A stretch of DNA of 64,000 bases from Chryseobacterium sp. SN22 (GCF_008329705.1 NZ_VTSX01000009.1:95903-159902), one strand, 5' to 3'. Positions 8,754 through 20,848 are shown, numbered from the stretch's first letter. Notes: generated by a model from the letters alone, not told the origin. Numbers and translations are program-made.

Positions 8754-9305
8754 ATGGAATATATAGCAAGACCCAAAAAAGCATATAAAGAAACGATTGT
8801 TCCTGCAATGATGGAAGAATTCGGATACAAATCTGTAATGCAGGTACCTAGATTAGAGAAAATCGTATTGTCTCAAGGTTTAGGGGATGCAACTGCAGAT
8901 AAAAAAATCATCGATTATGCTGTTGAAGAATTAACGAACATCACCGGCCAGAAGGCTGTTGGTACAATCTCCAAGAAAGATGAAGCGGCTTTCAAATTAA
9001 GAAAAGGTATGCCTGTAGGTGCTAAGGTAACTCTTAGAGCTCACAAAATGTACGAATTCTTAGACAGACTTACTTCTTCTGCATTGCCGCGAATCAGAGA
9101 TTTCTCTGGAATCAAGGCTGATGGTTTCGACGGTAGAGGAAACTACAACTTAGGGATCACCGAGCAGATCATCTTCCCTGAGATCGTAATCGACAAAGTG
9201 AAAAAAATCCAGGGGATGGACATCACTTTCGTTACTACAGCGAAAACAGATAAAGAAGCTAAAGCATTATTAACTCACTTCGGTTTACCATTCAAAAAGA
9301 ACTAA
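8754..9305 (+). CDS. rplE: 50S ribosomal protein L5
   Basis: A 183-residue central-protuberance protein that binds 5S rRNA and P-site tRNA. Family landmarks are [15 protein letters not shown], the [14 protein letters not shown] helix, [11 protein letters not shown] and GRGNYNLGI. Confidence 0.98.
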   Translation: MEYIARPKKAYKETIVPAMMEEFGYKSVMQVPRLEKIVLSQGLGDATADKKIIDYAVEELTNITGQKAVGTISKKDEAAFKLRKGMPVGAKVTLRAHKMYEFLDRLTSSALPRIRDFSGIKADGFDGRGNYNLGITEQIIFPEIVIDKVKKIQGMDITFVTTAKTDKEAKALLTHFGLPFKKN

Positions 9306-9308
9306 GAA

Positions 9309-9578
9309 ATGGCTAAAGAATCAATGAAAGCGCGTGAGCGCAAAAGAGAAGCGTTAGTTGCTAAATACGCTGATAAAAGAAAAGCTTTAAAAGAAGCTGG
9401 TGATTATGAAGGACTTCAGAAATTACCTAAAAATGCTTCTCCTGTAAGATTACACAACAGATGTAAATTAACAGGAAGACCAAGAGGATACATGAGAACG
9501 TTCGGAATTTCCAGAGTAACTTTCAGAGAAATGGCAAACAACGGTCTTATCCCGGGAGTTAAAAAAGCAAGCTGGTAA
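9309..9578 (+). CDS. rpsN: 30S ribosomal protein S14, zinc-free type
   Basis: An 89-residue protein of the small-subunit head. It is the longer form with one Cys in [13 protein letters not shown], so it lacks the four-Cys zinc ribbon of the 61-residue paralogue. The end, [18 protein letters not shown], is canonical. Confidence 0.97.
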   Translation: MAKESMKARERKREALVAKYADKRKALKEAGDYEGLQKLPKNASPVRLHNRCKLTGRPRGYMRTFGISRVTFREMANNGLIPGVKKASW

Positions 9579-9597
9579 TTTATTACTAAAAAAATCG

Positions 9598-9665
9598 GAA
9601 CAATTAAGTTGTTCAGAAACTAAAGATAAAAATATCAGACCGAAATTTCTGAGGTCTGATATTTT
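9598..9665 (+). promoter_or_regulatory. Structured RNA region between rpsN and rpsH
   Basis: Two hairpins fill a 144-base gap inside the operon. The first is GAACAA/TTGTTC (9598-9614). The second is a perfect 13-bp stem, 9629-9641 with 9653-9665, with an 11-base loop. No long U tract follows directly, so this may be a processing or regulatory site, possibly an S8 target given its place before rpsH, rather than a full terminator. Confidence 0.55.
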
Positions 9666-9722
9666 ACTCTTCAAGTCTTAACAAAACTGATTGTTCTTTA
9701 ACCAATAATTTATAAAAGAAAA

Positions 9723-10121
9723 ATGGTAACAGATCCAATTTCAGATTTCCTAACTAGAGTAAGGAACGCACAAAGCGCAGGCCACAAAGTGGTGGAAATT
9801 CCTGCATCAAAAATCAAAAAGGAGATTACTAAGATTTTATTCGATCAGGGATATATCTTAAACTACAAGTTTGAGGATAACGCTGTTCAAGGTAACATCA
9901 AAATCGCTTTAAAGTACGACAAACAAACCAACAAACCAGCTATCAAGTCTATCCAGAGAGCTTCTAGACCAGGTTTGAGACAGTACAAAGGTTCTACTGA
10001 ACTTCCGAGAGTACTAAACGGTTTGGGTATTTCTATCATCTCTACTTCTAAAGGAGTAATGACGGACAAGAAAGCTAGAGAAGAAAAAGTAGGCGGTGAA
10101 GTAATCTGCTATGTTTATTAA
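9723..10121 (+). CDS. rpsH: 30S ribosomal protein S8
   Basis: A 132-residue primary 16S rRNA-binding protein. It begins [15 protein letters not shown] and ends with the signature [19 protein letters not shown]...GGEVICYVY. In E. coli S8 represses the spc operon by binding its mRNA; a structured gap precedes this gene. Confidence 0.98.
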   Translation: MVTDPISDFLTRVRNAQSAGHKVVEIPASKIKKEITKILFDQGYILNYKFEDNAVQGNIKIALKYDKQTNKPAIKSIQRASRPGLRQYKGSTELPRVLNGLGISIISTSKGVMTDKKAREEKVGGEVICYVY

Positions 10122-10138
10122 TTTTTAATTACAGGAAA

Positions 10139-10684
10139 ATGTCAAGAATTGGTAAAGCAATTATAACAGTTCCAGCAGGAATTACTATTACCGAAAATAA
10201 CGGTGTAGTAACGGTAAAAGGCCCTAAAGGAGAATTATCCCAGGAGCTTACTGCAGGAATTACTATTGAACAAAAAGATGGGGAACTGAACGTAAACAGA
10301 CCATCTGATACTAAACAGCACAAAGCGCTTCACGGTTTATACAGAGCGCTGATCAACAACATGATTGTTGGTGTAAACCAAGGTTTCGAAAAGAAACTGG
10401 AATTAGTAGGGGTAGGATACAGAGCTTCACACGCAGGTCAGAAACTTGAGTTGGCTTTAGGATTCTCTCACGGTATCGTATTGGAACTTCCGGGTGAAGT
10501 GAAAGTGGATACATTGACTGAAAAAGGTAAAAACCCAATTATTACTTTAACGTCTCACGACAACCAACTTCTAGGGATGGTAGCTGCAAAGATCCGTTCT
10601 TTCAGAAAACCTGAACCGTACAAAGGAAAAGGGGTAAGATTCGTAGGAGAAATTGTTAGACGTAAAGCTGGTAAATCTGCTTAA
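10139..10684 (+). CDS. rplF: 50S ribosomal protein L6
   Basis: A 181-residue protein near the factor-binding site. It contains two related L6 repeats. MSRIGKAIITVPAGI opens the protein and the family signature PEPYKGKGVRF is near the C terminus. Confidence 0.98.
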   Translation: MSRIGKAIITVPAGITITENNGVVTVKGPKGELSQELTAGITIEQKDGELNVNRPSDTKQHKALHGLYRALINNMIVGVNQGFEKKLELVGVGYRASHAGQKLELALGFSHGIVLELPGEVKVDTLTEKGKNPIITLTSHDNQLLGMVAAKIRSFRKPEPYKGKGVRFVGEIVRRKAGKSA

Positions 10685-10699
10685 TAAATTATAAGTATT

Positions 10700-11053
10700 A
10701 TGGCATTAACTAAAGTAGAAAAAAGAATAAGAATCAAAAGAAGAGTAAGAGGGAAAATCTCCGGATCTTCTGAATTGCCAAGATTATCTGTATACAAAAG
10801 TAATAAGGAAATTTACGCTCAGTTAATCGACGATAACAGTGGAAAAACCCTGGCTTCTGCCTCTTCCAGAGAGAAAGGCGCTGAAGCAAACGGAACGAAG
10901 ACTGAAGTTTCTGCTGCCGTAGGTAAGGCTATCGCTGCCAAAGCTATTGCTGCAGGAATCGAAAATATTGTATTTGATAGAAACGGATTCGTATACCACG
11001 GAAGAGTAAAAGCTCTTGCTGACGGTGCGAGAGAAGGTGGACTTAAATTCTAA
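10700..11053 (+). CDS. rplR: 50S ribosomal protein L18
   Basis: A 117-residue 5S rRNA-binding protein. The basic N-terminal arm ([12 protein letters not shown]) is followed by [43 protein letters not shown] closes the protein. Confidence 0.97.
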   Translation: MALTKVEKRIRIKRRVRGKISGSSELPRLSVYKSNKEIYAQLIDDNSGKTLASASSREKGAEANGTKTEVSAAVGKAIAAKAIAAGIENIVFDRNGFVYHGRVKALADGAREGGLKF

Positions 11054-11071
11054 TCATTAAATTTCGGAAAT

Positions 11072-11593
11072 ATGTTAGGACTAGATAATATAGAAAGAGT
11101 AAAACCGGGAGGATTAGAACTTAAAGATCGTCTCGTAGCTGTTAACAGAGTAACAAAAGTAACCAAAGGAGGTAGAGCTTTCGGATTTTCTGCAATTGTA
11201 GTTGTAGGAGACGAAGCGGGAACTATCGGTTTCGGTTTGGGGAAATCTAAGGAAGTTGCTTCTGCTATTGCTAAGGCAGTAGAAGATGCTAAGAAAAACT
11301 TAGTGAAAGTTCCTGTAATGAACCACACCATTCCTCACCAGACTTCTGCCAGATATGGTGGTGCTGATATCTTCTTAAGACCTGCTTCTCACGGTACGGG
11401 ACTTATCGCCGGTGGTGCGGTAAGAGCGGTATTGGAGTCTGCCGGTGTACACGATATCCTTTCAAAATCCAAAGGATCTTCTAACCCTCACAACGTGGTG
11501 AAAGCTACTTTCAAAGCGTTATTGGACATCAGAAGACCTGAAGAAATCGCTAGAATGAGAGGAGTTTCTCTAAGTAAAGTGTTTAACGGTTAA
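11072..11593 (+). CDS. rpsE: 30S ribosomal protein S5
   Basis: A 173-residue protein involved in decoding fidelity and mRNA unwinding. It shows [18 protein letters not shown], the [14 protein letters not shown] loop and the C-terminal [14 protein letters not shown] and [10 protein letters not shown] blocks. Normal length. Confidence 0.98.
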   Translation: MLGLDNIERVKPGGLELKDRLVAVNRVTKVTKGGRAFGFSAIVVVGDEAGTIGFGLGKSKEVASAIAKAVEDAKKNLVKVPVMNHTIPHQTSARYGGADIFLRPASHGTGLIAGGAVRAVLESAGVHDILSKSKGSSNPHNVVKATFKALLDIRRPEEIARMRGVSLSKVFNG

Positions 11594-11604
11594 TATATAA
11601 AACA

Positions 11605-11781
11605 ATGGCAACAATCAAAGTAAAGCAAGTAAGAAGCGCTATTGGAAGAACAAAAACCCAAAAGAGAACGCTTGAAGCATTAGGATTTAAGAAACTTCAC
11701 CAAGTTGTAGAACACGAAGCTACGCCTTCTATCTTAGGAATGATAGCTGCAGTTAGTCACTTACTTGAAGTTCAAAAATAA
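11605..11781 (+). CDS. rpmD: 50S ribosomal protein L30
   Basis: A 58-residue protein encoded between rpsE and rplO. It reads MATIKVKQVRSAIGRTKTQ, then KRTLEALGFKKLHQVV and a final helix. This is the L30 pattern of a two-stranded sheet with two helices. It starts 11 bases after the rpsE stop. Confidence 0.95.
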   Translation: MATIKVKQVRSAIGRTKTQKRTLEALGFKKLHQVVEHEATPSILGMIAAVSHLLEVQK

Positions 11782-11800
11782 TTTTTAAAATAATTTTAAA

Positions 11801-12250
11801 ATGAATTTAAACAACATAAAGCCAGCTGCAGGATCTACTTTCAATTCAAAAAGAATCGGTAGAGGACAAGGTAGCGGAAAAGGGGGTACTTCTACAAAAG
11901 GACATAAAGGACAGAAAGCAAGAGCCGGATATTCTCAGAAGATCGGTTTTGAAGGAGGTCAGATGCCTTTACAAAGAAGATTACCGAAATTCGGATTCAA
12001 AAACGTAAACAGAAAAGAGTTTAGAGGAATTAACCTGGATACCATCCAGACTTTAATTGAAAATAAATCCATTTCCGGAGATATTACAAGAGAGGTGATG
12101 ATTGAAAACGGTTTAATTACGAAAAACGAACTAGTGAAAATTATGGGTAGAGGAGAATTGAAATCTGCGGTTTCAATCTCTGCTGACAAATTCACTAAAT
12201 CTGCTGAAGAGCTGATCTCTAAGGCAGGTGGAAAAGCAATTACCTTATAA
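11801..12250 (+). CDS. rplO: 50S ribosomal protein L15
   Basis: A 149-residue late-assembly protein. The glycine-rich basic N terminus (RIGRGQGSGKGGTSTKGHKGQ) and GGQMPLQRRLPKFGF are diagnostic. It directly precedes secY, as in most bacteria. Confidence 0.98.
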   Translation: MNLNNIKPAAGSTFNSKRIGRGQGSGKGGTSTKGHKGQKARAGYSQKIGFEGGQMPLQRRLPKFGFKNVNRKEFRGINLDTIQTLIENKSISGDITREVMIENGLITKNELVKIMGRGELKSAVSISADKFTKSAEELISKAGGKAITL

Positions 12251-12259
12251 TAATCACTA

Positions 12260-13639
12260 ATGAAAGAATTTATACAAACACTCAAAAATATTTGGAGCCT
12301 TAAAGAATTACGGGATAAAATTATCTTCACTTTAGGGATTATTCTTGTGTATAGATTCGCATCTTATATCTCTTTACCTGCGATTAACCTTGCAGAAGTA
12401 GGGGATCTCTTAGAGCATTATAAAAATCAAGGCGGTAACAAGCAAGGAGCAGGTCTCCTTGGCTTGCTTTCGTCGTTTACGGGGGGGGCTTTCAGCCATG
12501 CTTCCGTAATGGCGTTAGGCATCATGCCTTATATTTCTGCTTCTATTATTGTTCAGTTGATGGGGATGGCTATTCCTTATCTTCAGAAGCTTCAGAAAGA
12601 TGGAGAGTCCGGTAGAAATACCCTGAACCAGATCACCAGATGGTTAACGATCGGCGTTTGTCTTGTACAGGCCCCTTCTTACTTAACCTCGATCACTCAG
12701 CTGTTTTTACCTTATGCTCAGTTCCAGTCTGCCTACTATGTAGAGCCGAATTCCATCATGTTCTGGCTGCCGAGTATCGTTATTCTGGTTGCCGGTTCAG
12801 TGTTCGCAATGTGGTTGGGTGAGAAGATCACCGACAAAGGTATCGGGAACGGTATCTCCATCCTGATTATGGTGGGGATTCTTTCAAGACTGCCGGAAGC
12901 GTTCGTACAGGAAATGGCCGTGCAGAACGGAAAAGGGGGAATGGGATCAATCATGATCCTTATTGAAGTAATCTTCTGGATGCTGGTGGTTCTTCTGGCA
13001 GTGGTGTTATCCGTTGCGGTAAGAAAAATCCCGATCCAGTATGTAAGCAGAGCTCAGGCAAGAGGGGGTGTAAACAGAAATCTCATGCAGGGAGCAAGAC
13101 AGTGGATCCCATTGAAAGTGAATGCAGCCGGTGTAATGCCGATCATCTTTGCCCAGGCATTGATGTTCGTTCCGGGTTTATTGACGAAAGTAGATGAGTC
13201 CAATACTTTTCTTGCAGGTTTCAAGAATGTTTTTAGCTGGCAGTACAACGTATTGTTCGCGCTACTAATTATTATCTTCTCGTTTTTCTATACTGCAATT
13301 ACGATTCCGGTGAACCAGATGGCTGATGATTTGAAGAGAAACGGAGGTCTGGTACCCAAAGTAAGACCGGGGAAAGAAACGGCTGATTATTTAGATGATA
13401 TTTTATCAAAAATTACCTTGCCGGGTGCAATATTTTTGTCTATCTTTGCAATCCTTCCGGCAATTGTGCATGGAACGTTTGTTCAGACAGACGCGTTCGC
13501 CCTATTTTTCGGGGGAACATCACTATTGATTATGGTAGGAGTAATTTTAGATACCGTTCAACAGATTAATACTTATCTGCTGAACCATCATTATGATGGG
13601 CTGATGCAGTCTAAGTTATCAAGAACGACTGGATATTAA
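12260..13639 (+). CDS. secY: Preprotein translocase subunit SecY
   Basis: A 459-residue channel of the Sec translocon in the inner membrane, with about ten transmembrane segments. Landmarks include GGAFSHASVMALGIMPYISA in the plug/TM2 region, the GESGRNTLNQITRW loop and the GNGISILIM segment. The cytoplasmic loop VNQMADDLKRNGG...PGKETADYLD is where SecA and ribosomes bind. A single copy with canonical placement after rplO. Confidence 0.98.
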   Translation: MKEFIQTLKNIWSLKELRDKIIFTLGIILVYRFASYISLPAINLAEVGDLLEHYKNQGGNKQGAGLLGLLSSFTGGAFSHASVMALGIMPYISASIIVQLMGMAIPYLQKLQKDGESGRNTLNQITRWLTIGVCLVQAPSYLTSITQLFLPYAQFQSAYYVEPNSIMFWLPSIVILVAGSVFAMWLGEKITDKGIGNGISILIMVGILSRLPEAFVQEMAVQNGKGGMGSIMILIEVIFWMLVVLLAVVLSVAVRKIPIQYVSRAQARGGVNRNLMQGARQWIPLKVNAAGVMPIIFAQALMFVPGLLTKVDESNTFLAGFKNVFSWQYNVLFALLIIIFSFFYTAITIPVNQMADDLKRNGGLVPKVRPGKETADYLDDILSKITLPGAIFLSIFAILPAIVHGTFVQTDAFALFFGGTSLLIMVGVILDTVQQINTYLLNHHYDGLMQSKLSRTTGY

Positions 13640-13642
13640 TTT

Positions 13643-13858
13643 ATGGCGAAACAAAAACATATTGAACAAGACGGCGTTATCACGGAAGCACTTTCCAACG
13701 CCCAGTTCCGTGTAGAGCTAGAAAATGGGCATATACTTATCGCCCATATTTCCGGTAAAATGCGAATGCATTACATTAAACTTTTACCTGGAGACAAGGT
13801 GAAACTGGAAATGTCTCCTTACGATTTATCGAAAGGGAGAATTACCTTCAGATATTAA
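13643..13858 (+). CDS. infA: Translation initiation factor IF-1
   Basis: A 71-residue OB-fold factor that occupies the A site during initiation. The sequence [28 protein letters not shown] and the end [10 protein letters not shown] are canonical. It follows secY by three bases, as is common outside the enteric bacteria. Confidence 0.97.
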   Translation: MAKQKHIEQDGVITEALSNAQFRVELENGHILIAHISGKMRMHYIKLLPGDKVKLEMSPYDLSKGRITFRY

Positions 13859-13865
13859 AAACAAT

Positions 13866-13893
13866 GCCAAACGGAGCACGCGTTCCGTTTGGC
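13866..13893 (+). terminator. Hairpin between infA and rpmJ
   Basis: GCCAAACGGA (13866-13875) pairs perfectly with TCCGTTTGGC (13884-13893) across an 8-base loop, followed by TGTTGTT. It is more likely an attenuator or processing site than a full stop, because the ribosomal run continues. Confidence 0.55.
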
Positions 13894-13924
13894 TGTTGTT
13901 AAAAAATAAATACTATCAAACAAA

Positions 13925-14041
13925 ATGAAAGTAAGAGCATCAATTAAAAAAAGAAGCGCTGATTGCAAGATCGTACGCAGAAAAGGTGTACTGTTCGTAA
14001 TCAACAAAAAGAACCCAAAATTTAAACAAAGACAAGGCTAA
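13925..14041 (+). CDS. rpmJ: 50S ribosomal protein L36, zinc-free type
   Basis: A 38-residue protein: [21 protein letters not shown], then [16 protein letters not shown]. It has the L36 layout but only one Cys and lacks the C-C-C-H zinc set, so it is the zinc-independent form. It sits between infA and rpsM, its normal place. Confidence 0.96.
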   Translation: MKVRASIKKRSADCKIVRRKGVLFVINKKNPKFKQRQG

Positions 14042-14050
14042 CATTAAATT

Positions 14051-14428
14051 ATGGCGAGAATTTCAGGTATTGATTTACCAAAAAACAAAAGAGGTGTTAT
14101 CGGTTTAACTTACATCTACGGAGTCGGAAGAAGTACTTCTTCTGAAATCCTTAAAGCTGCCGGTATCAGCGAAGACAAGAAAGTCAACGAATGGAATGAC
14201 GATGAATTGGCTGCCATCAGAACCTACATCTCCGAAAACATTAAAGTGGAAGGAGAACTTAGATCTGAAGTGCAATTGAACATTAAGCGATTAATGGACA
14301 TAGGATGCCAACGAGGAATACGTCACAGACTAGGACTACCTTTAAGAGGCCAGAGAACGAAAAACAACTCTAGAACCCGAAAAGGAAAGAGAAAAACTGT
14401 TGCTAACAAGAAAAAAGCTAGTAAATAA
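14051..14428 (+). CDS. rpsM: 30S ribosomal protein S13
   Basis: A 125-residue head protein contacting P-site tRNA and the 50S bridge. It shows [23 protein letters not shown], the [19 protein letters not shown] motif and a basic C-terminal tail. Confidence 0.98.
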   Translation: MARISGIDLPKNKRGVIGLTYIYGVGRSTSSEILKAAGISEDKKVNEWNDDELAAIRTYISENIKVEGELRSEVQLNIKRLMDIGCQRGIRHRLGLPLRGQRTKNNSRTRKGKRKTVANKKKASK

Positions 14429-14440
14429 TCGTTAGGAATT

Positions 14441-14830
14441 ATGGCAAAACAAACTAAAGTAGTTAAAAAAAGAAAAGTAAAAGTTGAAGCTATTGGCGAA
14501 GCGCATATTCAGGCTTCTTTCAATAACATCATCATTTCTTTAACAAATAAAAACGGAGAGGTTATCTCTTGGGCTTCTGCCGGTAAAATGGGTTTCAGAG
14601 GTTCTAAAAAGAATACTCCATTTGCTGCTCAGATGGCAGCTGAAAATTGCTCTGCTGTAGCTCACGAAGCGGGATTAAGAAGAGTAAAGGTGTTTGTAAA
14701 AGGTCCGGGTGCAGGTAGAGAATCTGCCATCAGATCAATTCACAATTCAGGTATCGAAGTTAGCGAAATCGTTGATGTAACTCCAATGCCGCACAATGGA
14801 TGCAGACCACCAAAAAGAAGAAGAGTTTAA
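14441..14830 (+). CDS. rpsK: 30S ribosomal protein S11
   Basis: A 129-residue platform protein in the mRNA exit channel. It has the conserved [28 protein letters not shown] and a final [18 protein letters not shown]. Normal length. Confidence 0.98.
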   Translation: MAKQTKVVKKRKVKVEAIGEAHIQASFNNIIISLTNKNGEVISWASAGKMGFRGSKKNTPFAAQMAAENCSAVAHEAGLRRVKVFVKGPGAGRESAIRSIHNSGIEVSEIVDVTPMPHNGCRPPKRRRV

Positions 14831-14849
14831 TTTTTAGAATTTACCCATT

Positions 14850-15458
14850 ATGGCAAGATATATTGGACCTAAAACTAAGATTGCTAGAAAGTTTGGTGCT
14901 GCAATCTACGGAGATGACAAAAACTTCGAGAAAAGAAAAAACCAACCGCCAGGACAACACGGTCCTAACAAAAGAAGAGGTGCTAAAAAATCAGAATACG
15001 CAGTTCAGTTAGCTGAAAAACAAAAAGCTAAATATACGTACGGTATCTTAGAAAGACAGTTTGCTAACCTATTCGAAAAAGCACACAGAAGTAAAGGTGT
15101 AACAGGTGAAGTTCTTTTGCAACTTTGCGAATCAAGATTGGATAACGTAGTATACAGATTAGGTTTTGCTAAAACAAGATCTGCTGCAAGACAATTGGTT
15201 TCTCACAGACACATCACCGTGAACGGGGAAATCCTGAACATTCCTTCATATTTGGTAAAAGCTGGTGACGTAATTGCCGTAAGAGAAAAATCTAAATCTC
15301 TTGAAGTAGTTACCAATGCATTGGCTTCAAAAGCAAATTATGAGTGGTTACAATTCAACGATGAGAAGAAAGAAGGTACTTTCGTTTCTGCTCCTGAGAG
15401 AATCCAGATTCCGGAGGACATCAAGGAACAGCTTATCGTCGAACTTTACTCTAAATAA
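14850..15458 (+). CDS. rpsD: 30S ribosomal protein S4
   Basis: A 202-residue primary 16S rRNA-binding protein. It shows [16 protein letters not shown] at the start and an S4 RNA-binding domain at about residues 90-155 ([28 protein letters not shown]). It lacks the N-terminal zinc-binding Cys set of some S4 proteins. Confidence 0.98.
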   Translation: MARYIGPKTKIARKFGAAIYGDDKNFEKRKNQPPGQHGPNKRRGAKKSEYAVQLAEKQKAKYTYGILERQFANLFEKAHRSKGVTGEVLLQLCESRLDNVVYRLGFAKTRSAARQLVSHRHITVNGEILNIPSYLVKAGDVIAVREKSKSLEVVTNALASKANYEWLQFNDEKKEGTFVSAPERIQIPEDIKEQLIVELYSK

Positions 15459-15491
15459 TTTTTTAATCAAATTTTTGCTCAACCCAATAAT

Positions 15492-16487
15492 ATGGCAATT
15501 TTACAATTCATAAAACCCGATAAAGTAATTTTACTTAACTCTGATGATTTTAGAGGTCAGTTTGAATTCAGACCACTAGAACCAGGTTTCGGGCTTACAA
15601 TCGGTAATGCTTTGAGAAGAGTGTTGCTTTCTTCTCTGGAAGGATACGCTATTTCATCTATCAAAATAGAAGGTGTAGAGCACGAATTTTCAACTATTCC
15701 GGGAGTAATCGAAGATGTTACCGAAATTATTCTTAACCTGAAGCAGGTAAGATTAAAAGCTACGGCAGAAAACCAGACGAACGAGCAGGTGGTTGCCAAA
15801 GTATCGGGTCAGACGATTATTACTGCCGGAGATTTAGGAAAATCGATCAACGGATTTGAGGTATTGAACCCGGATTTAGTGATTTGTAACCTAAACAATG
15901 ATGTAACTTTCGAAATTACTTTCAACATAGAAAAAGGAAGAGGGTATGTGCCTTCTGAACAAAATAAGTCAAACAATGCACCCGTAGGTACTATTGCCAT
16001 CGACTCTATTTTCACGCCAATCAAGAAAGTACAGTATAGCATTGAAAATTATCGTGTAGAGCAAAAAACAGACTACGAAAAACTTATATTAGATATCGAA
16101 ACTGACGGATCTATCAGTCCTCAGAATGCTTTAACGGAAGCTTCCAAGATATTAATTTATCACTTCATGCTGTTCTCCGATGAGAGAATCACCCTTGAAA
16201 CGGAAGCCGTGAAAGCATCGATCCAATATGATGAAGAAACTCTTCACACAAGACAACTCCTGAAGTCTAAATTAGCAGACATGGATCTTTCCGTAAGAGC
16301 CCTGAACTGTCTGAAAGCGGCGGAAGTGGAAACTCTTGGAGAACTGGTTTCTTACAGTAAGTCTGATTTGATGAAATTCAGAAATTTTGGTAAAAAATCT
16401 TTGACAGAACTAGAAGAATTAGTGCATTCAAAAGGTCTTAACTTCGGTTTTGACGTTGCAAAATATAAATTAGACGCTGATAATTAA
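15492..16487 (+). CDS. rpoA: DNA-directed RNA polymerase subunit alpha
   Basis: A 331-residue scaffold on which beta and beta' assemble. The N-terminal dimerization domain (to about residue 235) includes [21 protein letters not shown] linker follows, and the C-terminal helix-hairpin-helix domain (about 260-325) includes [20 protein letters not shown] and [16 protein letters not shown]. It is placed between rpsD and rplQ, as usual. Confidence 0.98.
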   Translation: MAILQFIKPDKVILLNSDDFRGQFEFRPLEPGFGLTIGNALRRVLLSSLEGYAISSIKIEGVEHEFSTIPGVIEDVTEIILNLKQVRLKATAENQTNEQVVAKVSGQTIITAGDLGKSINGFEVLNPDLVICNLNNDVTFEITFNIEKGRGYVPSEQNKSNNAPVGTIAIDSIFTPIKKVQYSIENYRVEQKTDYEKLILDIETDGSISPQNALTEASKILIYHFMLFSDERITLETEAVKASIQYDEETLHTRQLLKSKLADMDLSVRALNCLKAAEVETLGELVSYSKSDLMKFRNFGKKSLTELEELVHSKGLNFGFDVAKYKLDADN

Positions 16488-16493
16488 TTAATA

Positions 16494-17018
16494 ATGAGAC
16501 ACGGTAAAAAATTCAATCACTTAGGAAGAACGGCTTCTCACAGAAGCGCATTACTTTCTAATATGGCTTGTTCTCTAATTGAGCATAAAAGAATCAACAC
16601 TACTGTAGCTAAAGCTAAAGCTTTAAGAGTATATGTTGAGCCTCTGTTAACAAAAGCAAAAGAAGATACTACACATAACAGAAGAATTGTTTTCTCATAT
16701 CTTCAAAATAAAGAAGCCGTTGCTGAATTGTTCAGAACGGTAGCTCCGAAAATCGCTGAGAGAAACGGTGGTTATACAAGAATCATCAAAACAGGATTCA
16801 GACCAGGTGATGCTGCTGATACTGCTCTTATCGAACTGGTAGACTTCAACGAGCTTTACAATCCGAATGCGGAAGAGAAGAAAACGACAAGAAGAAGCAG
16901 AAGATCTGCGGCTCCTAAAAAAGAAGCTGTAGCTGCTGAAGCTCCTGTTGTAGAAGAAAAAGCTGCTGAGCCAACGGCTGAAGCTGCTGATTCTACAGAG
17001 GAAAAAACTGAAGAATAA
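16494..17018 (+). CDS. rplQ: 50S ribosomal protein L17 with an Ala/Glu-rich tail
   Basis: A 174-residue protein near the tunnel exit. The core begins [23 protein letters not shown] and ends near residue 125. Beyond it is a basic patch ([16 protein letters not shown]) and then an acidic, Ala-rich tail ([22 protein letters not shown]) absent from the roughly 120-residue E. coli protein. Such tails are seen in Bacteroidota L17. Last gene of the run, followed by a strong terminator. Confidence 0.97.
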   Translation: MRHGKKFNHLGRTASHRSALLSNMACSLIEHKRINTTVAKAKALRVYVEPLLTKAKEDTTHNRRIVFSYLQNKEAVAELFRTVAPKIAERNGGYTRIIKTGFRPGDAADTALIELVDFNELYNPNAEEKKTTRRSRRSAAPKKEAVAAEAPVVEEKAAEPTAEAADSTEEKTEE

Positions 17019-17036
17019 TATTCATCAGATATAAAA

Positions 17037-17070
17037 GAAAAACCGTTCAGAAGTCTGAACGGTTTTTTTT
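17037..17070 (+). terminator. Terminator of the ribosomal operon
   Basis: ACCGTTCAG pairs with CTGAACGGT around a tiny loop, flanked by an A run on the left and eight Ts on the right. It can serve both the ribosomal operon and the convergent lipoprotein gene. Confidence 0.9.
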
Positions 17071-17073
17071 GCT

Positions 17074-17508
17074 TTATATTTTCGTCTTTTTAAGCTCGAT
17101 AATATTATTTCCCTGGATAAGATGAATACTGTCTTGTGTTACTCTTGCCGTCATATCATCTTTCATATACGTTGTTTCATTACCGCTGGTTCCGGTTTTC
17201 TTCAGAATAAACGTTTTATTGTTGTTTCTTATCGAAAGCGTACTTTCTTTCGGCGTAGTTTCAAAGACTACTTTTACCAGAGTTCCGTCGGTTGCTTTAT
17301 AGATGTTGCTGGTTTTCTCCGTCTTTTCGCCATTGACGTCCGTCATGGAAGATAATGTGCTTACCGAATCTATTTTACCGTTGTTATCCACCACTGAAGT
17401 TTCGGAATTTTCCGATTTGATGACTTCTTTATTGCCTCCTTCACTTTTTTTACAACTTACCATAGAGAGAAAAGCCCCAGAAACTGCGACTAAAATTACC
17501 TTTTTCAT
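17074..17508 (-). CDS. Lipoprotein resembling MliC lysozyme inhibitors
   Basis: A 144-residue protein with a lipobox (MVSC, lipidated Cys19). A Ser/Glu/Asn-rich linker follows, then a C-terminal beta domain from about residue 68 (IYKATDGTLVKVVFE, then ETTYMKDDMTARVTQ and SIHLIQGNNIIEL). The strand pattern is like the MliC/PliC fold that inhibits C-type lysozymes, but the usual Cys pair is missing. The functional call is therefore tentative; the lipoprotein call is firm. Convergent to rplQ. Confidence 0.6.
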   Translation of the reverse strand: MKKVILVAVSGAFLSMVSCKKSEGGNKEVIKSENSETSVVDNNGKIDSVSTLSSMTDVNGEKTEKTSNIYKATDGTLVKVVFETTPKESTLSIRNNNKTFILKKTGTSGNETTYMKDDMTARVTQDSIHLIQGNNIIELKKTKI

Positions 17509-19457
<1,949 letters not shown>

Positions 19458-19475
19458 TTAATCGAATTTATAAAT

Positions 19476-19505
19476 TACGGCAAGCGAAATTTTTAGTTTG
19501 CCGTA
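19476..19505 (+). terminator. Hairpin after eno
   Basis: TACGGCAA (19476-19483) pairs with TTGCCGTA (19498-19505) over a 14-base loop, followed by TTTTATAAT. The 3' arm also supplies the TTTG of the gltA promoter, so termination and initiation signals overlap. Confidence 0.6.
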
Positions 19506-19528
19506 TTTTATAATAAATAGTATATTTA
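19497..19528 (+). promoter_or_regulatory. Promoter of gltA
   Basis: TTTG (19497-19500), a 20-base spacer and TATATTTA (19521-19528) match the Bacteroidota consensus except for the last base. The initiation signal is partly inside the eno hairpin. Confidence 0.6.
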
Positions 19529-19543
19529 GAAAAAAAATAAATA

Positions 19544-20830
19544 ATGTCAGACAACAAAGTAATATTGAATTACAACGGTAATTCGTATGAATATCCAATT
19601 GTGGATAGTACTATCGGAGACAGAGGAATCGATATTTCAAAATTAAGAGACCAGACCGGTCTAATTACGCTTGATTTAGGGTATAAGAATACCGGGGCTA
19701 CACTTAGTGATATCACTTACTTAGACGGGGATAAAGGAGAATTGTTCTACAGAGGATATCCGATCGAGCAGATTGCAGACAAATCCAACTTTACCGAAGT
19801 AATGTACCTTTTACTACACGGTGACTTACCAACTCAGGATCAGTACACTTCTTTCGAATCAAACATTAAAAAATATAACTTCGTAGCAGAGGAGATGAAA
19901 AAAATCATTGATGCTTTTCCTCGTTCTGCGCACCCTATGGGCGTTCTGTCTTCTTTAACTTCTGCTTTAACGGCCTTTAATCCTAAGGCGGTTAACGTAA
20001 ACTCTAAGGAAGAAATGGACCTTGCGGCAGAACTGATGATTGCCAAGTTCTCTCACCTTTGCGCATGGACGTACAGAAAAACCCAGGGATTGCCGCTTAA
20101 CCACGGTGATAACAGCCTGAATTACGTAGAGAACTTCTACAAAATGACTTTCAGAATGCCGAACCAGGAATTCGAAATCGATCCTGTAGTCGTTCAGGCA
20201 TTGGATAAATTATTGATCCTTCATGCAGATCACGAGCAGAACTGTTCTACTTCTACCGTAAGAATGGTAGGATCTGCACATACGGGTCTTTTCGCTTCTG
20301 TTTCAGCAGGGGTTTCCGCACTTTGGGGTCCGCTTCACGGTGGTGCCAACCAGGCGGTAATCGAAATGCTTGAACTGATCGAAAAAGACGGAGGGGATGT
20401 AAACAAATGGGTAGCCAAAGCTAAAGATAAGAACGATAACTTCCGTTTGATGGGCTTCGGACACAGAGTGTACAAAAACTTCGACCCGAGAGCTAAGATC
20501 ATTAAAAAGGCAGCGGATGATATACTGAACGCGTTGGGTATTCAGGACAAAGCTTTGGATATCGCGATGCAGCTGGAGAGAGTAGCTTTGGAAGACGAGT
20601 ACTTCGTAGAAAGAAAGCTATACCCGAACGTAGATTTCTATTCAGGAATTATCTACCGTGCATTGGGAATTCCTACGGAAATGTTCACCGTAATGTTTGC
20701 GTTGGGAAGACTTCCGGGATGGATCTCTCAGTGGAAAGAAATGAGAATGAAGGGAGACCCGATCGGAAGACCGAGACAGGTATACCAGGGCGCTCAGAAA
20801 AGAGACTACATCGATATGGTAAACAGATAA
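19544..20830 (+). CDS. gltA: Citrate synthase
   Basis: A 428-residue enzyme condensing acetyl-CoA with oxaloacetate in the TCA cycle. The motifs LHADHEQNCSTSTVR, GPLHGGANQAV and GFGHRVYKNFDPRAKIIK carry the catalytic His residues and arginines. Length matches the type II hexameric form of Gram-negative bacteria, including an N-terminal beta domain. Monocistronic, with a promoter and a strong terminator. Confidence 0.98.
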   Translation: MSDNKVILNYNGNSYEYPIVDSTIGDRGIDISKLRDQTGLITLDLGYKNTGATLSDITYLDGDKGELFYRGYPIEQIADKSNFTEVMYLLLHGDLPTQDQYTSFESNIKKYNFVAEEMKKIIDAFPRSAHPMGVLSSLTSALTAFNPKAVNVNSKEEMDLAAELMIAKFSHLCAWTYRKTQGLPLNHGDNSLNYVENFYKMTFRMPNQEFEIDPVVVQALDKLLILHADHEQNCSTSTVRMVGSAHTGLFASVSAGVSALWGPLHGGANQAVIEMLELIEKDGGDVNKWVAKAKDKNDNFRLMGFGHRVYKNFDPRAKIIKKAADDILNALGIQDKALDIAMQLERVALEDEYFVERKLYPNVDFYSGIIYRALGIPTEMFTVMFALGRLPGWISQWKEMRMKGDPIGRPRQVYQGAQKRDYIDMVNR

Positions 20831-20848
20831 TCAATATCTTAATATATG

